From NCBI GenBank assembly GCA_954871525.1, contig OX940864.1:29677001-29741000 (forward strand): a stretch of DNA of 64,000 nucleotides, given 5' to 3'. The position numbers were made by a program, and so were the translations under genes. This document shows, piece after piece, positions 23,086 to 35,049 of the stretch. Under the pieces are notes generated by a model that was not told where the DNA came from, did no database searches, and was given only the letters and a program-made list of their open reading frames with translations. This DNA is from Parietaria judaica. Lineage: Eukaryota; Streptophyta; Magnoliopsida; Rosales; Urticaceae. Positions within the stretch are counted from its first letter, which is position 1; each line of letters starts with the position of its first letter.

Positions 23086-24522
23086 ACAAAACCATAATTT
23101 TATTTCTTTCAATATTTGCTCCAAAAGTCCCTCTTTTTTTGTTTTTTTTTGCACTGTTTTTACTAATAATCGTTCACGGAAAAAGCTTAAAGATAATTGA
23201 TTGAAAAGGATAAAACAACAACACGGAAAGGTTACCAATAGCTTACGGTAAGTGAAATTTTTGACGAAAATTGATCATTTTCACCGAAATATTTAAATGT
23301 GGGCAGCCGCATCAAACATTCATTTGTTTCCCTCTCCTCAAACTCCATCAAGGTTTGTTTTTTTTTTTTTTCTTCAATTTGATTCTTCAACTTTGATTTT
23401 CACTCATTACAAACCTTTATATTCTACTAAGAGGTGAATCGTTAATAATAGTATTTTGAAACTGTAATTATATATAATAACGATTTATAAATAAATTTAA
23501 TTAAAAATATGAGATTTTGGAATTTTTTTTATTCCAGTTTATAATATTTTTAGTGTTTTATGGAATAGCTTTAATTAAATACTCTTGGTTTTATTTTTAT
23601 TTTTTTAGAATAAAAAGTAGTGGACTTTAGATTTTGGTGTATTTTCTTTTATGAGTTTTATAGGTTATCAACGTGTTCTTATAAAACGAAAGGGGATTCT
23701 TGTACTGAGGCGATGGGTTTTAGTCAGGCCCAGCCTAAGGGCTGGGCAACGTGTACAATGGTTCAGGGCCTACTTTATGTGGAAGGTTTCTCTAAGTATT
23801 TTAAATAAAAAATTATTAAATAAAGGCCTCAAATTGTAATCAATAAAAGCCCAATATGATGGTATAATTATATAATAGAGCCCCACTATAGAGGTATACT
23901 ACATGCTCTTCTTTATATGATTATATTATATGATTAGTTCTCTGATTTTTTTTTTTGAGTCTGGGAAGGGTTAGCTTTCACCTCTCCGAGTTCTTCTTCG
24001 CCTACGAGGTTCCGAAGGAATAATTGACACCTGTTGACCAATAATGTAAGACAGCCTTCTTCGGAACGAACTAAAGGCGAACAGCCGGCATTGCAAGAAA
24101 ATAGAGAGCCCCCGCCCGTTTGAGTCGTTGCGAATTATCAATACTAGCCAAGCCGACAACAGCAACAAAAAAACTTTCAAGTTTTTTTCATATATAGTTC
24201 AATACATATAATTTTCAAGAAAACATTAGATATTTCTTTTCTTACCTTTTTGTGATAATTAATTTATGTTTTCATTATATATTTTTTATTAATAAATAAA
24301 TATTAAAAATCAAATAAGGCCTCACATTTAATTTTTGTCCAAAACCCCTGTCTGTAAATCTGACCCATTAAGATTAAGAGGTTCATTAAGTGCAAACAAA
24401 CACAACCTAAAACGATTTCCGGACTTTAAAACAATGACCGAGAAACAGCAAACAACAAGAAATAAACGACAATAAAATTAAGACAAGACGACAATACAAA
24501 ACAGCAGTATCAAACGACAAGA
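23086..24522. other. Intergenic upstream of the PPR pair
   Basis: No gene seen. It contains T-runs, some GGCCCAGCC/GGGCTGGG-type inverted words near 23720-23750, and a GC-richer stretch at 23960-24170 with no recognised identity. Confidence 0.45.
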
Positions 24523-24662
24523 ATGTTATCTTTCCCGAGTACTAGAGCCTCACTGCTCTCAATTCTCGAGCCTTACTTTCCCGACCCGGCTCCGACCAGC
24601 CGAACCAGAAATCGGCGACCTTGCGAGCCTAAGATCCGAGCCTCTGCGCCGTTCAATCCCTC

Positions 24663-26446
24663 ATGCTCAACCATCATTGTGCTCGACCATTCAGGTTCTT
24701 CAACGAGTCATGTCTGCATTATCTCAGAGCCTGCCAAACCCTAGACCAGCTCAAGCAGATCCACGCCCAAATTCTCATGGCCGATATCCACCAAGCCAGA
24801 GGCCCGGCCAACAAGCTCATGGCCTTCTGCGCCGACCCATCTCTCGGAAACCTGGCCTACGCCCGGAAGGTTCTCGACTACCTCCGAGAACCCACTCTGT
24901 TCGCTTACAACGTCATGATCAAGGCTTACGCGAAGCAGGGCTTCTTCGAGAGAGCCATCGAAATCTTTGAGCGCTTTCCCGATAGCTTCACTTTTCCGTT
25001 TGTTCTGAAATCGTTTGCGTGTTTGGGACGTGCTCGGGAAGGGAGGAAGATCCATGGCTTCGTTGTGAAGTCCGGTTTTTACTCTGATCTTTACGTTCGG
25101 AACTCGCTTATTGATATGTGCGGTGTCTTCGGAGACTTGGAATACGCAGAGAAGCTGTTCGATGAAATGCCCGACAAAGATTCTGTGTCGTGGAACATAA
25201 CAATTTCCGCGAATGTGCGGTGTGGGAGATTTTCGGAGGCGGTTGATCTCTTTCGACGGATGCGAGACGGCGATAACTCGAGGCCTAGCGAAGCTACGGT
25301 GGTGAGCACGTTAACGGCTTGTGCGGCACTGAGGGATTTGAATCTCGGCGAGGAGATTCACGGTTACGTGAGGAATGAGCTTGGTTTTACGGTCAGGATC
25401 GGCGTTGATTTGTTGGATATGTACGCGAAGTGTGGCCGTTTGAGCGTCGCTCGTGAAATCTTCGACGAATTGCCTTCAAGTGTTGTCTCTTCTCTTTGAC
25501 ATGCATGGTTTCCGGGTACGTGAACCATGGTGAGCTCGAGAAGGCTCGAGACTTGTTCGAAAGAAACCCGGTCGAGGATGTTTTCGTTTGGACAGCGATG
25601 ATTACCGGCTACGTTCGGCATGATCGTTTCGACGAGGCGATGTCGTTGTTCGGGGAGATGCAAATAAGAAGAATCAAAGCGGATAAATACACTCTTGTTG
25701 CTCTTCTCACGGGCTGTGCTCAGCACGCCGCTTTAGACCAAGGCGAGCGGATATTTAATCACATAAACGAACAATGAATCAAACTAGACACAGTCGTCGG
25801 AACCGCTCTCATCGAAATGTACGCAAAATGCGGGTCTGTAGACAAGTCTCTTGAGGTTTTTGATGCGATCGGAGAGAAAGATACAGCCATATGGACCTCG
25901 ATCATCTCCGGGCTCGCCATGAATAGCCAGGCCCACAAAGCGATCGAGATTTTCTCGGAAATGGAACAAGCCGGAATAATTCCCGACGATATCACCTTCG
26001 TCGGCGTCTTGAGCGCTTGTAGTCATGCAGGGCTGGTCGAAAAGGGCCGTGAGTTCTTCCGCTCGATGACGGAAGTTCATAATATCGAGCCCAAGCTCGA
26101 GCACTATGGGTGTCTGATCGATCTTCTCGGCCGAGCAGGATTGTTAAAAGAAGCCGAAGAGGTGATAGAGAAGATACCGAACGTCAATTTGGACTTCACT
26201 GTTCCTCTATATAGTGCGCTGCTCAGCGCGTGCATCGTCTATGGCAATGTCGAGCTCGGCGAGCGCGTGGCCAGGAGACTAGCGGCCATGAAAACAAAAG
26301 ATTCGAGTGGTCACGTTCTTCTGGCGAACATGTACGCCTCGGCCACGCGATGGGAAGATATGACGAAGGTGAAAGTAGACATGAAAATCTACGGAATGAA
26401 GAAGACTTGTGGTATTAGCTCGATTGAGATTAACTCTATAGAATGA
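24663..26446 (+). pseudogene. PPR gene, PLS/E class (At1g31430-like), broken
   Basis: The three reading segments join into one PPR protein of about 594 residues. Starting at MLNHHCARPF, it has the CQTLDQLKQIHAQIL opening typical of the class, then a run of P, L and S repeats (LFAYNVMIKAYAKQG, VRNSLIDMCGVFGDLEYAEKLFDEMP, VWTAMITGYVRHDRFDEAMSLF) and an E-type ending (VPLYSALLSACIVYGN...LLANMYASATRWEDMTKV). PPR proteins of this class usually bind organellar RNA. The frame breaks at about 25480-25499, and after returning in the new frame an in-frame TGA (25775-25777) replaces what is Arg in relatives (CGA to TGA). The ORF stops at SSIEINSIE, short of the E+ segment of relatives. A paralogue follows in tandem at 27861. 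The coding part is much more GC-rich than its flanks. Confidence 0.88.
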
Positions 26447-26828
26447 ATCATATCGATATGGCAATGCCTTGTACATAACACAGCTTGGGCTAACGAAATT
26501 GCCCATGTTAAAAGCAATGTTTAATTACCCGGGGTCGACCGGCGAGTACCGAAGGTTAACTGCAAACCGAATGCAATCAGTAACATATCTCATATAATCG
26601 TTTCCGTTTAATCTGAAACCCCCGAATAACTGGCTAGCAGGGTTAAAAAATAGGACCCACATTTAAAATACCCTAATATTACCCATTTTGTTAGGAAAAA
26701 AAAATAGTTAGCGTTTTGTTTTGGATTTGTTTCTCTAACTCTAACTGATACTGAGACAGAAAAAAATTGAAATTATTGTCGTTTTAGACCATAATCAATC
26801 GTGGTATATACCGGATAAAACCGATAAC

Positions 26829-26969
26829 AAAATTTCGTCCACTTTTTCAATTGATTTAACAAAATTTTAGATATGTCATTACTATTTTTTTTTAAAGTGA
26901 CACATGTCCAAGATGTAACGCCATATCTAAAATTCCGTAAAATTAATTGAAAAAAGTGGGCAGAATTTT
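26829..26969. repeat. Hairpin (fold-back MITE-like) between the PPR genes
   Basis: Arms 26829-26882 and 26915-26969 pair over about 54 bp with few mismatches (CCACTTTTTCAATTGATTT against its inverse CCACTTTTTTCAATTAATTT). The loop is about 32 bp. No duplication was identified. It could form a small-RNA-producing hairpin if transcribed. Confidence 0.65.
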
Positions 26970-27099
26970 AGAGAGAAGTAAAATAATGACATTGAGAACT
27001 TTGATCGTGAAAGTTTGTAAACATTATAAACTTCAACCGTACAAATTAAGTTTATGTCACCATAAAAATATAGGGATAAGATAATATGTCACTTGTTAC

Positions 27100-27362
27100 T
27101 AGAGCTGCAACTCGCGATGGGTTTGGGTCAATCGCGATGGGTCGCGACGGGTTTGGCAAAATCGCGATGGGTCGCGATTATTTGGTCAAAATCGCGATGG
27201 GTCGCGATTTGTGGTGAAAATCCACGCCAAACTCTCTCGCCCAATCTCACCTCGCCACGTCATCAATCCGACGCATCGCGATGCATCGCGATTTGGCACA
27301 GTCGCGACGCATCGCGACAGCCATTTTCGCGATTTTGGCGATTCGAGTCGCGATGCATCGAC
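27100..27362. mobile_element. Truncated hAT element of the TCGCGA family
   Basis: The left end TAGAGCTGCAACTCGCGATG equals the terminus of element A (8015), and the body again consists of ATCGCGATGGGTCGCGA words. The right terminus is missing: sequence diverges after GTCGCGATGCATCGACC. Open frames here (27093-27449, 27186-27398) are artefacts of the word array. Confidence 0.8.
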
Positions 27363-27860
27363 CATAGGAACAAATATTTGAACAAATTTAGCGACCATAG
27401 GAAGATCTATAAGTGCACTAGTGAGTGCACGTGCATACGCCTACTTTAAAAAAAATATCCAGGGTTGATTCCCTCTTCCCTTATTGACTCGATAAATCTA
27501 TTCTACGATCCTTCGAAAACTAATACTATCTATTTATATGTCTAATAGTCACTTCAATATGGTTGTTTATCATTTCTTACATTTACATATATGAATGGAA
27601 AAATAAAATTGATTAGAATATATTTTGTGCTTCACCTGAAATGAAAGTCTGACTACACGACGTATTCCAAATATTTACGTCTATCGATGAAAATAAGCAT
27701 TAGGAATACACAGGTGCCAAATATTTGATATTCTCATCTATAAAAATAAATATTAAGAATAAAATGTTACATTTAGCCGAAAGTTATTATTTATGCCGCT
27801 ATTATCTCTAAATTAAATGCTTATAGCTTTTTAGGCTTCTAACGGAACTCCAAAGTTTGG

Positions 27861-29588
27861 GTGTCATGTCATGTCATGTTTTACCTCTTCAACTCTCCAC
27901 ATCTCCGATCAGTTTCGCCGCGTTTCATCGATTCAAGCTTCGTTGCCTCCGCCATCGCCAAATCATGCACCGAACTCTTCCGACTCTGCCAAACCCTAGA
28001 CCACCTCAAGCAGATTCAGACCCAATTCTTCGTCGCCGGTTTGCACCAGGACACGGTCGCCAACAACCACCTCGTCGCCTTCTCCGCAGGCCCTTCCTTC
28101 CATTACGCCGAGAGGATCTTCGATCGCATTCGAAACCCATCTCTGTTTGCCTACAATGTCCTGATCAGGTCCCTCGTGAAACGCGATCTCTTCGACACAG
28201 CTTTCTCGCTCTTTCGGAGATTGAGGACCGATGGTTTGTGTCCCGATCACTTCACTTACCCTTTCGTGCTCAAAGCGATTGGGTGTTTGGAGCATCAATC
28301 AGAAGCCAAAATGGTTCATGGTTTGGTCGTGAAAACTGGGTTTGGGTTGAATTCTTACGTCTGTAATTCCATGATCGGAACGTACGGATGTTTGGGAGAT
28401 CTTGCAAGCGCGGAGAAAGTGTTCGAAGAAATTCCCGAGAAGGTTTTAATTTCGTGGAACGTCTTGATTTGCACATACGTTCGGCGGGAGAAGTTTGAAG
28501 ATGCCGTCGGTGCGTTTCGCCGTATGCAAGTGGAGTGCGACAAGAAGCCGAGTGAAGGGACGATCGTGAGCTTGATATCCGCGTGCACTGCGCTGAAGGA
28601 TTTAAAGCTCGGTGAGGAGATCTGCCGCTGTGTCGGCGAGGAGCTCGGTTTCACGGCCAATATCCGCAATGCGCTGTTGGATATGTATGTGAAGTGCGGC
28701 TGTTTGGCCGCCGCGCAGGAGATCTTTGATCAGATGTCGGAGAAGAACGTCATCAGCGTAACCACGATGGTCTCGGGGTACCTTAAGTGCGGTAGGCTCG
28801 ACAGGGCGAGGGAGATTTTCCAGCGATACCATTTCAGTGATGTCGTGCTATGGACTGTTTTGATCAATGGGTACGTAAAGTGTGGCCGTGTCGACGAGGC
28901 GATGCTTCTGTTCGGTGTGATGCTGAGCAGACGAATCAGACCAGACAAGTTCACTGTAGTTTGTCTTCTCACAGGCTGCGCTGATATCGGTGATCTAGGA
29001 AACGGAAAAAGGATCCACAGCTGCATCGACAAACACAGAATCGAGATCGACGGCTACGTAGCGACGGCGCTTATTGACATGTACGCAAAATGCGATGCAA
29101 TAGATAAGTCTCTCGAGATCTTCGAGTCTTTATCCAAGAAGACGAAGTCGGATTGGACTTCAATCATCTGTGGACTCGCGAGGAACAGCCGAGAACTCAA
29201 AGCGCTCAAGCTGTTCGAAGAAATGCAGCGAGCGGGAATCAGACCCGACGAATTGACGTTCACGGGCGTGCTCAACGCGTGTAGCAGCGCCGGCTTGGTC
29301 GACTTGGGCCGCCTCTACTTTTCCTCGATGACTCAGGTGTTCGACGTCGAGCCGAACATGGAGCACCACAAGTGTCTGATCGACATGTTCGGCCGAGCTG
29401 GGCTCTTGGGCGAAGCCCGGGAATTGGTGGAAACGCTCACGGACAGTGACAGTAAGATTGGAGTACCGTTATACGGTGCGCTGCTTAGGGCTTGTGGCGT
29501 GAATGGCAACTCCGAGCTCAGCGATTGGGCGGCGGAAAGGTTGAAGAATGTTAAGCCGAGCGATTCAAGTGTTGAAATGCTTGTTTAG
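27861..29588 (+). CDS. PPR protein, PLS/E class (At1g31430-like), C-terminally truncated
   Basis: An uninterrupted 575-residue frame starting at the ATG in GTCATGTCATGTCATG. It has the CQTLDHLKQIQTQFF opening, then successive P-L-S repeats (LFAYNVLIRSLVKRD, VCNSMIGTYGCLGDLASAEKVFEEIP, VISVTTMVSGYLKCGRLDRAREIF, ATALIDMYAKCDAIDKSLEIFES) and the start of the E motif (GVPLYGALLRACGVNGN). A TAG at 29586-29588 ends it, yet the same frame continues beyond the stop with NIYGSAERCKDPTISRRK, the expected continuation of the E region. The gene has therefore lost the end of E and everything after it. It may still work, since the RNA-binding repeats are intact, or be a young pseudogene. It is a direct-repeat paralogue of the locus at 24663. 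The function is probably organellar RNA processing or editing; the target is unknown. Confidence 0.85.
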   Translation: MSCHVMFYLFNSPHLRSVSPRFIDSSFVASAIAKSCTELFRLCQTLDHLKQIQTQFFVAGLHQDTVANNHLVAFSAGPSFHYAERIFDRIRNPSLFAYNVLIRSLVKRDLFDTAFSLFRRLRTDGLCPDHFTYPFVLKAIGCLEHQSEAKMVHGLVVKTGFGLNSYVCNSMIGTYGCLGDLASAEKVFEEIPEKVLISWNVLICTYVRREKFEDAVGAFRRMQVECDKKPSEGTIVSLISACTALKDLKLGEEICRCVGEELGFTANIRNALLDMYVKCGCLAAAQEIFDQMSEKNVISVTTMVSGYLKCGRLDRAREIFQRYHFSDVVLWTVLINGYVKCGRVDEAMLLFGVMLSRRIRPDKFTVVCLLTGCADIGDLGNGKRIHSCIDKHRIEIDGYVATALIDMYAKCDAIDKSLEIFESLSKKTKSDWTSIICGLARNSRELKALKLFEEMQRAGIRPDELTFTGVLNACSSAGLVDLGRLYFSSMTQVFDVEPNMEHHKCLIDMFGRAGLLGEARELVETLTDSDSKIGVPLYGALLRACGVNGNSELSDWAAERLKNVKPSDSSVEMLV

Positions 29589-30482
29589 AACATCTATGGC
29601 TCTGCCGAGAGGTGCAAAGATCCGACTATATCAAGAAGGAAAACGAGTAAAGCTTAATGTGCTTAGTTTCATGTCGTTTTGTGAAAGATTGATGTCGTTT
29701 GGGGTTTTCCACCAGAATTTTTACCCTAGTGTACAATATAGATGACGTAACATTTAATTTGTGGGGCTATTTACGATATAAGTGCTTAATTTTTATACGG
29801 TTTGCGTCAGCATATCTCCAATCATTTTTTAGCGGCTTTAGTACCTAAATTCTAAAAAAAAAAAAATAGTACCTAAATTCTTAAAAAAAAAAATGTGTTA
29901 AAAGTCTAATTGGGTCAGTGTCTCGGTAAAATTTGTTATAAGAGGGACAAGTGTGCGTCTACAATGAAATTCCAAATAACATTAATTATTCAACAATTTT
30001 ATTAAATTTGAGAATGAGACGTACGTTTGTCTCAAGATTAACTACTTATGCGGCATATATCATTACGATTTTTTATTACAGAATTATTGGCTGAATCATT
30101 GATTTTTTGTTCTGGCTTACAGAGATCTGTGAGTCATAGACTGACTATAATACTGTCTATATGTTTTTTTAGATCGATTGTTTTTAATGTAAATTTATTA
30201 TTGTTGCTTCAATTTTTTTTATTTTTTTTGGGCTTTTAAGAAGTCTATTGGGAAGTTTGATCTTACACGGTAAAACTATTAATAAGGTTACAAATTTGAA
30301 ACTGTGTATACCAAATTTATATAAAAAAATGTTTTTTTTTTCTCAATCATTTTTTTTTTATTGAAGTGAAAGTTTTAAGGGAAAAATTCTACAAACTTAT
30401 ATCTGAATATAATAATAGATCTGAAAATCGGTAACAAAAGAAGAAACGACACCTAAACTATGAGAAGAAGAAAAGAAGAAAT
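29589..30482. other. Intergenic, nothing recognised
   Basis: The first 60 bases are the orphaned PPR tail. The rest is AT-rich, with AGTACCTAAATTCT direct repeats near 29848-29882. Confidence 0.5.
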
Positions 30483-31202
30483 TGTTATGGGTATTTTTCG
30501 GAGCCTAAAAATGTTAAGGCCCGGCCCAATAAACATATTTAAAAAGGCTCAAATGCCAAAGGCCCATGAAGGCAATCCGGGTCCGCCCCAAAAAAGTCAA
30601 CTCTGACCAGACTTAGAAAAGTCAATGAGACCCGCCCCGATAAAGTCAACTCAAAACCGACTTGGGAATACTAATGCGGGATCTATTCCGAAAACATGCT
30701 TTAAGGGGTTGTTACGACCCCTAATAAATAAAGTATGAATTTAGGGGTCGATACGACCCCTAATTAGGGGTCGCTATGACCCCTAAAGATAAAAGCATGG
30801 TACGACCCCTAAAACATAAACCATGCCTTACGACCCCTAAAACATAAATCGTGCCTTACGACCCCTTAGGGGTCGCACGAGACTCTCTATAAATACGAGA
30901 GCCCCCCACCACATTTCGGTAAGCTTTCTCAAGCCAAAAAACCTCTGCTCGCCATTCTCACTTCCCGATCCTAAAGTACTCGACTAATGTTGAGCGTCGG
31001 AGTGAGCGACATAGGCCCCCCCCTCTGCCCTCCTCGTGAGTTCACGTTTTTTACACTCATTGCAGGAGCAGAAACGGGGGCGGAATATCAAAGGCGAAAA
31101 AAGGAGCTTCAAGCCTATCATGGCCACCGCGCGGTCATTGGGCCCGGCCCAAAACAAAGTTATGGGCCGCTTTCCACGTTGATCCGAAAAACGGCATTAA
31201 CA
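30483..31202 (+). mobile_element. Solo LTR, Tat-like Gypsy family
   Basis: TGTTATGGGTATTTTTC...GGCATTAACA; the flanks GAAAT (30478-30482) and AAAAT (31203-31207) differ at one base. It contains repeated (T/A)ACGACCCCTAA words (30714-30868) and the promoter-like CTCTATAAATACGAGAG near 30886. A downstream segment (ACTCGACTAATGTTGAGCGT) also occurs in the minus-strand LTR at 19288-20168. Confidence 0.8.
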
Positions 31203-31602
31203 AAAATTATAACCATCTTATACTTAATCAAATAAGTATAAGAATATAAGAAAACAATTGAGCCCAAGATAATGAACTAAATAACGACAACCATAAATGA
31301 TAAAAAACGACATCAAATTAGAAACGACATGAAAACCATAGAAAAGAGAAAAATCAACAAAACAAATAAACCGGTGGAACAGAAAATGACCGTCTGGGAA
31401 AACGACATGAAGGAACCATACGAGAAAAGTACGGCAGCTTATGGAGAAGCAATGAATACAAAACGACGATAAAGAACAAGTTGTACACGAGGAAATTTAG
31501 GAAACAATTACAAACGACAAAAAAATAAAAAAATAATAGACGACACCAAGTGGATGAACACGAATAATATAATGAAAAAAATAGGACAAGAATAGAACGA
31601 AC

Positions 31603-32083
31603 CAAGTTTCAACATGCCGAATTTGCCGATAAATCGCTTGCCGTTTTCGACGGATTTATCGTTTGCTTGCCGATTAATCGACGGAAAACTAATAAACACT
31701 GTAGATTATCGTTACCAACACTTATCGAGGATTATCGACACTTATTGAGGATTATCGATAAAAAATCACTAAAATATTTTTAAGAATATATTTACTAAGT
31801 TTATAATGTTGATAAAACATTAAAATGCCAAAAATAAAATCATTTCATACTCAAACATAAGTAATAAAATATAGTCTCACTCTCACGTATGTAAAATAAA
31901 ATCATCAAAAAGTGCAAAATTTCTTGAAAAGTACCATATTTTTGTTATTTTTCAAGATGTTTGCCGATTTTCGACAAAAATCATGGAAAAGTACTGGCAT
32001 GGCCGTCTTGCCGATAACTACCGGCAAGACGGATAATTGAAGATTATCGAAGATAATCGTAATCGTGGAAAAGTCGAACCTTG
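31603..32083. mobile_element. Non-autonomous hAT element D, GATTATCGA word array
   Basis: Ends CAAGTTTCAACATGCC and (reverse complement of the right end) CAAGGTTCGACTTTTCC, flanked by the perfect 8-bp duplication GAACGAAC (31595-31602, 32084-32091). The body repeats TTATCGA/GATTATCG, TTGCCGAT and CGACGG words. No transposase. Confidence 0.85.
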
Positions 32084-32154
32084 GAACGAACGACTATCTC
32101 ATAACTTCTTATTAAATAAGTAAATATATTCTTAAAAATATATTTAAGATACAA

Positions 32155-32297
32155 ATTAGAGCTCAGAACGAAAAGAAAATTAAGAATAGTAAATATATTC
32201 TTAAAAATATATTCTTAAAAATATATTTAAAATAATATACTGAGCTCGCAGAACAAGACAAATTAGAGCTCAGAACGAAAAGAAAATTAAAAGTCGA
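32155..32297. repeat. Direct repeat, ~32 bp, spaced by ~70 bp
   Basis: AATTAGAGCTCAGAACGAAA and the following AGAAAATTAA occur twice, separated by copies of TAAATATATTCTTAAAAATA. Probably a local slippage duplication between the hAT and CACTA elements. Confidence 0.75.
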
Positions 32298-32374
32298 CAT
32301 AAAAGAAAAAAATAGAGAATACTGGGAGAGGAAAAGATACAATATCTACACACGCACACTTATTTATTTATATA

Positions 32375-34996
32375 TTCTACAAGAAAACGAGTTTTTGCCG
32401 GCGTTTTTGCAAAAAATGCTGGTGAACATACAACTTTTTCCAACGCTTTTTACAAAAGCGTCGGCAAAAGTCGCTCCTTTCACCGGCGTTTAAAATTGCG
32501 CCGGTAAAATATTTTTTTACCGGCATTTTTTACAATATGCACCGGCAAAAGTCTCTTCCTTCACCGGCGCTTAAAATTGCGCCGGTAAAACATCCTTTAT
32601 CGGCATTCTCTACAACAAGTGCCGGGAAAAAGTCTCTCCCTTTACTGGCGCTTAACAATAAGCGCTGGCAAAAATCTCTCCTTTTACCGGCGCTTAAATG
32701 TTGCGTCGGTGAAACATCTTTTACCAGCGTTTTTAACGATAAGTGCCGGTAAAAGATAAACAATGATCTTTGTTTATTAATTCAATAAAGAATATAATAT
32801 GTTAATTTTTGTCACAATATTTTGGAGTAAATAGATGTTATTTTGACTTTTACATAGTAATTAGTATATTTTAAATCATTTTGTTGCATTTGTTTTATAA
32901 ATGTTCAGATTTTACTCTTGTGAATGTTTATTATGAACTTATATTAACTTAATGTGAAGTTCAAATCTAATATTATAACTTAGATTATACTATACCAATT
33001 ACGTTGAACCATAATAAAAACTTTGTTAAATCAACGTTCAATGTAATAATAAGGTGATAAATTTATAATTGAGTATAGCTATTATGACTCAATGTAAATG
33101 TTCAACTATTAATAATGAAGATATTGTTCAATCTGTTATGATTTAACATTATATTTGAAATTTGAAAAGGCCAAACTTGAATAAGTTGAAGAAATACTAG
33201 ATTTTCATGAGAACGTAGTTTTTTTTGTTGTTGAAATTGTTACTTGTTTCTGTCTCTTATATAGATTTAGTAGTAATATATTATGTAATCGAACAAAATA
33301 TACTATTTTGAAAGACAACTAAAAACCAAAATTTGAATATGAATATTAAATTGAACTTAATTGACATTTTCATATATTTTTGGTACTAAATTTTGTGAAT
33401 ATAAGTCTTAAAATGCAATAAAACTATAAACTTAGGTATTTTGCCGCCAATATTAAAAAATATTAATTTTTTTTTTTGTGCAGCATTTTTTCTGGCGCAA
33501 TGTCCACATACGCCGGTGTAAGTTAGTTTTGCATACGCGGGATATTTTTCATTTTTCATTTAATTTACCCGCTCTTTCGTCCTAACTTTCCCCCCTGCCC
33601 CTTCTTGAAACCCAGTCGAATTCCAAACTTCTCTGATGCTTCTCTGACGACGCTCTCTGACACCGACCACCGTCACCGGCCGATCTGGTGAGCCTTGTCG
33701 AGCAAGTCCTTAAGCACCAGATTCTCGACCAAATTCTCCATGTGCTTTGTCGAGCAAGTCCTCAAGCGCTGGAAAAACCTCCTCCTCTCCGCGCACAGGT
33801 TCGTGTGAAATCTGAAAATCACTGTCCGCGCACAGTCAATTGTGTCAAAAGTTTGGTTATTTATAGCACTAAAAGGCCATAGAAATATGAACGAGAATTA
33901 TATATTGGGAACATTGTATTACTATAATTGACTGCTTGGCTAAACATCAGTTGTTATTAGAGCTTTTACAATTCGCCCTTTGGTTCAAAATCAATTATCT
34001 TCACTGGAACCTGCTTCGTGGTATAGTATATAATTTGCAAAAAGCCATAGGTACTTCCTAGTATATAGTTTGCAAAAATATATTTGGTATTGAAGGTAAT
34101 GAAGTAAATACGAAAGTTACGCCTACTGTCGAATTTGTCATCCTCATACCACTTAACTCGTAACGGGCTCAAGTCCGTTCTCTGATTACAGAGTTCATCG
34201 TTTTGCAGGTCAACGACGCTCAGGAAAAGGAACTCAGTTTGCAATTGCACTCATGGTTAATCGTTTTTTAATATTTTTATTTGTTGTTTTGGAAAAACAG
34301 TATCTACAAGAGTACGAGTAGCAGCGGGAATGAGATGTTTCTTCCGGAGCTTCGCACATGTGAAAGTTCTCTTTAATTTCATTTTCGATGTAACAAATAA
34401 TAGTTTACAATTACAAAAATAACGTTAAGTGCATGTTTATGCAAAATTCATGTTGGGCTTATGTATTGAAGAACAAATATATGTAAAGATGTACATTTAT
34501 GTATATGAAGAATTATGCATATTTATATTATTGTTCAAATACTCATGAGAGTGCATGTTTTTAATGTCTAAAGACATTTAAAATATATATGTAATGTAAT
34601 TGATAATGAAATGTAAAATATAATAATTATTTAATGATGATTTTTTCCCGGCACAAAAACATGCCGGTGCAAGTAACCTTTATTAGATTATCGAGAACAC
34701 TTTTGCCGGCGCTATTAGCAAGAAAAGCCGGTGAAAGAGGTACTTTTCCGGCGCATTTAGTTTTTGCGCCGGTGAATAGTATATACTTAACCGGCGCTTA
34801 AACGCACCGGCAAAAGTAAGTTTTCCCGGCGCATTCTAATTTTGTGCCGGTGAAGGTACTTTTCCCGGCCATAGTAATCCAACGCATGGTGGCGGCGCTT
34901 TTTTGCGCCGGGGAAAGTCGAAAATCATTCACCGGCGCTTTTGGTTACTTTTCCTGGCGCTTTTTTACGCCGGGAAAAGTACTGTTTGTTGTAGTA
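32375..34996. mobile_element. Non-autonomous CACTA (En/Spm) element
   Basis: The left end TTCTACAAGAAAA is a slightly decayed CACTACAAGAAAA terminus and the right end TTGTTGTAGTA decays from CTTGTAGTG. Inside both ends lie dense subterminal repeats, the classic TNPA-type binding arrays: ACCGGCGCTTAAAATTGCGCCGG-like palindromes at 32395-32760 and again at 34645-34985. The 2.6-kb body has no transposase. The middle (33540-33850) contains a GC-rich stretch with a repeated TTGTCGAGCAAGTCCT(T/C)AAGC that could be a captured gene piece. No clean 3-bp duplication remains. Confidence 0.82.
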
Positions 34997-35048
34997 TATA
35001 TATGTACACTTGTAACATCACTCAATATATGATAATTGTGACTTGTGA

Positions 35049-35049
<1 letters not shown>

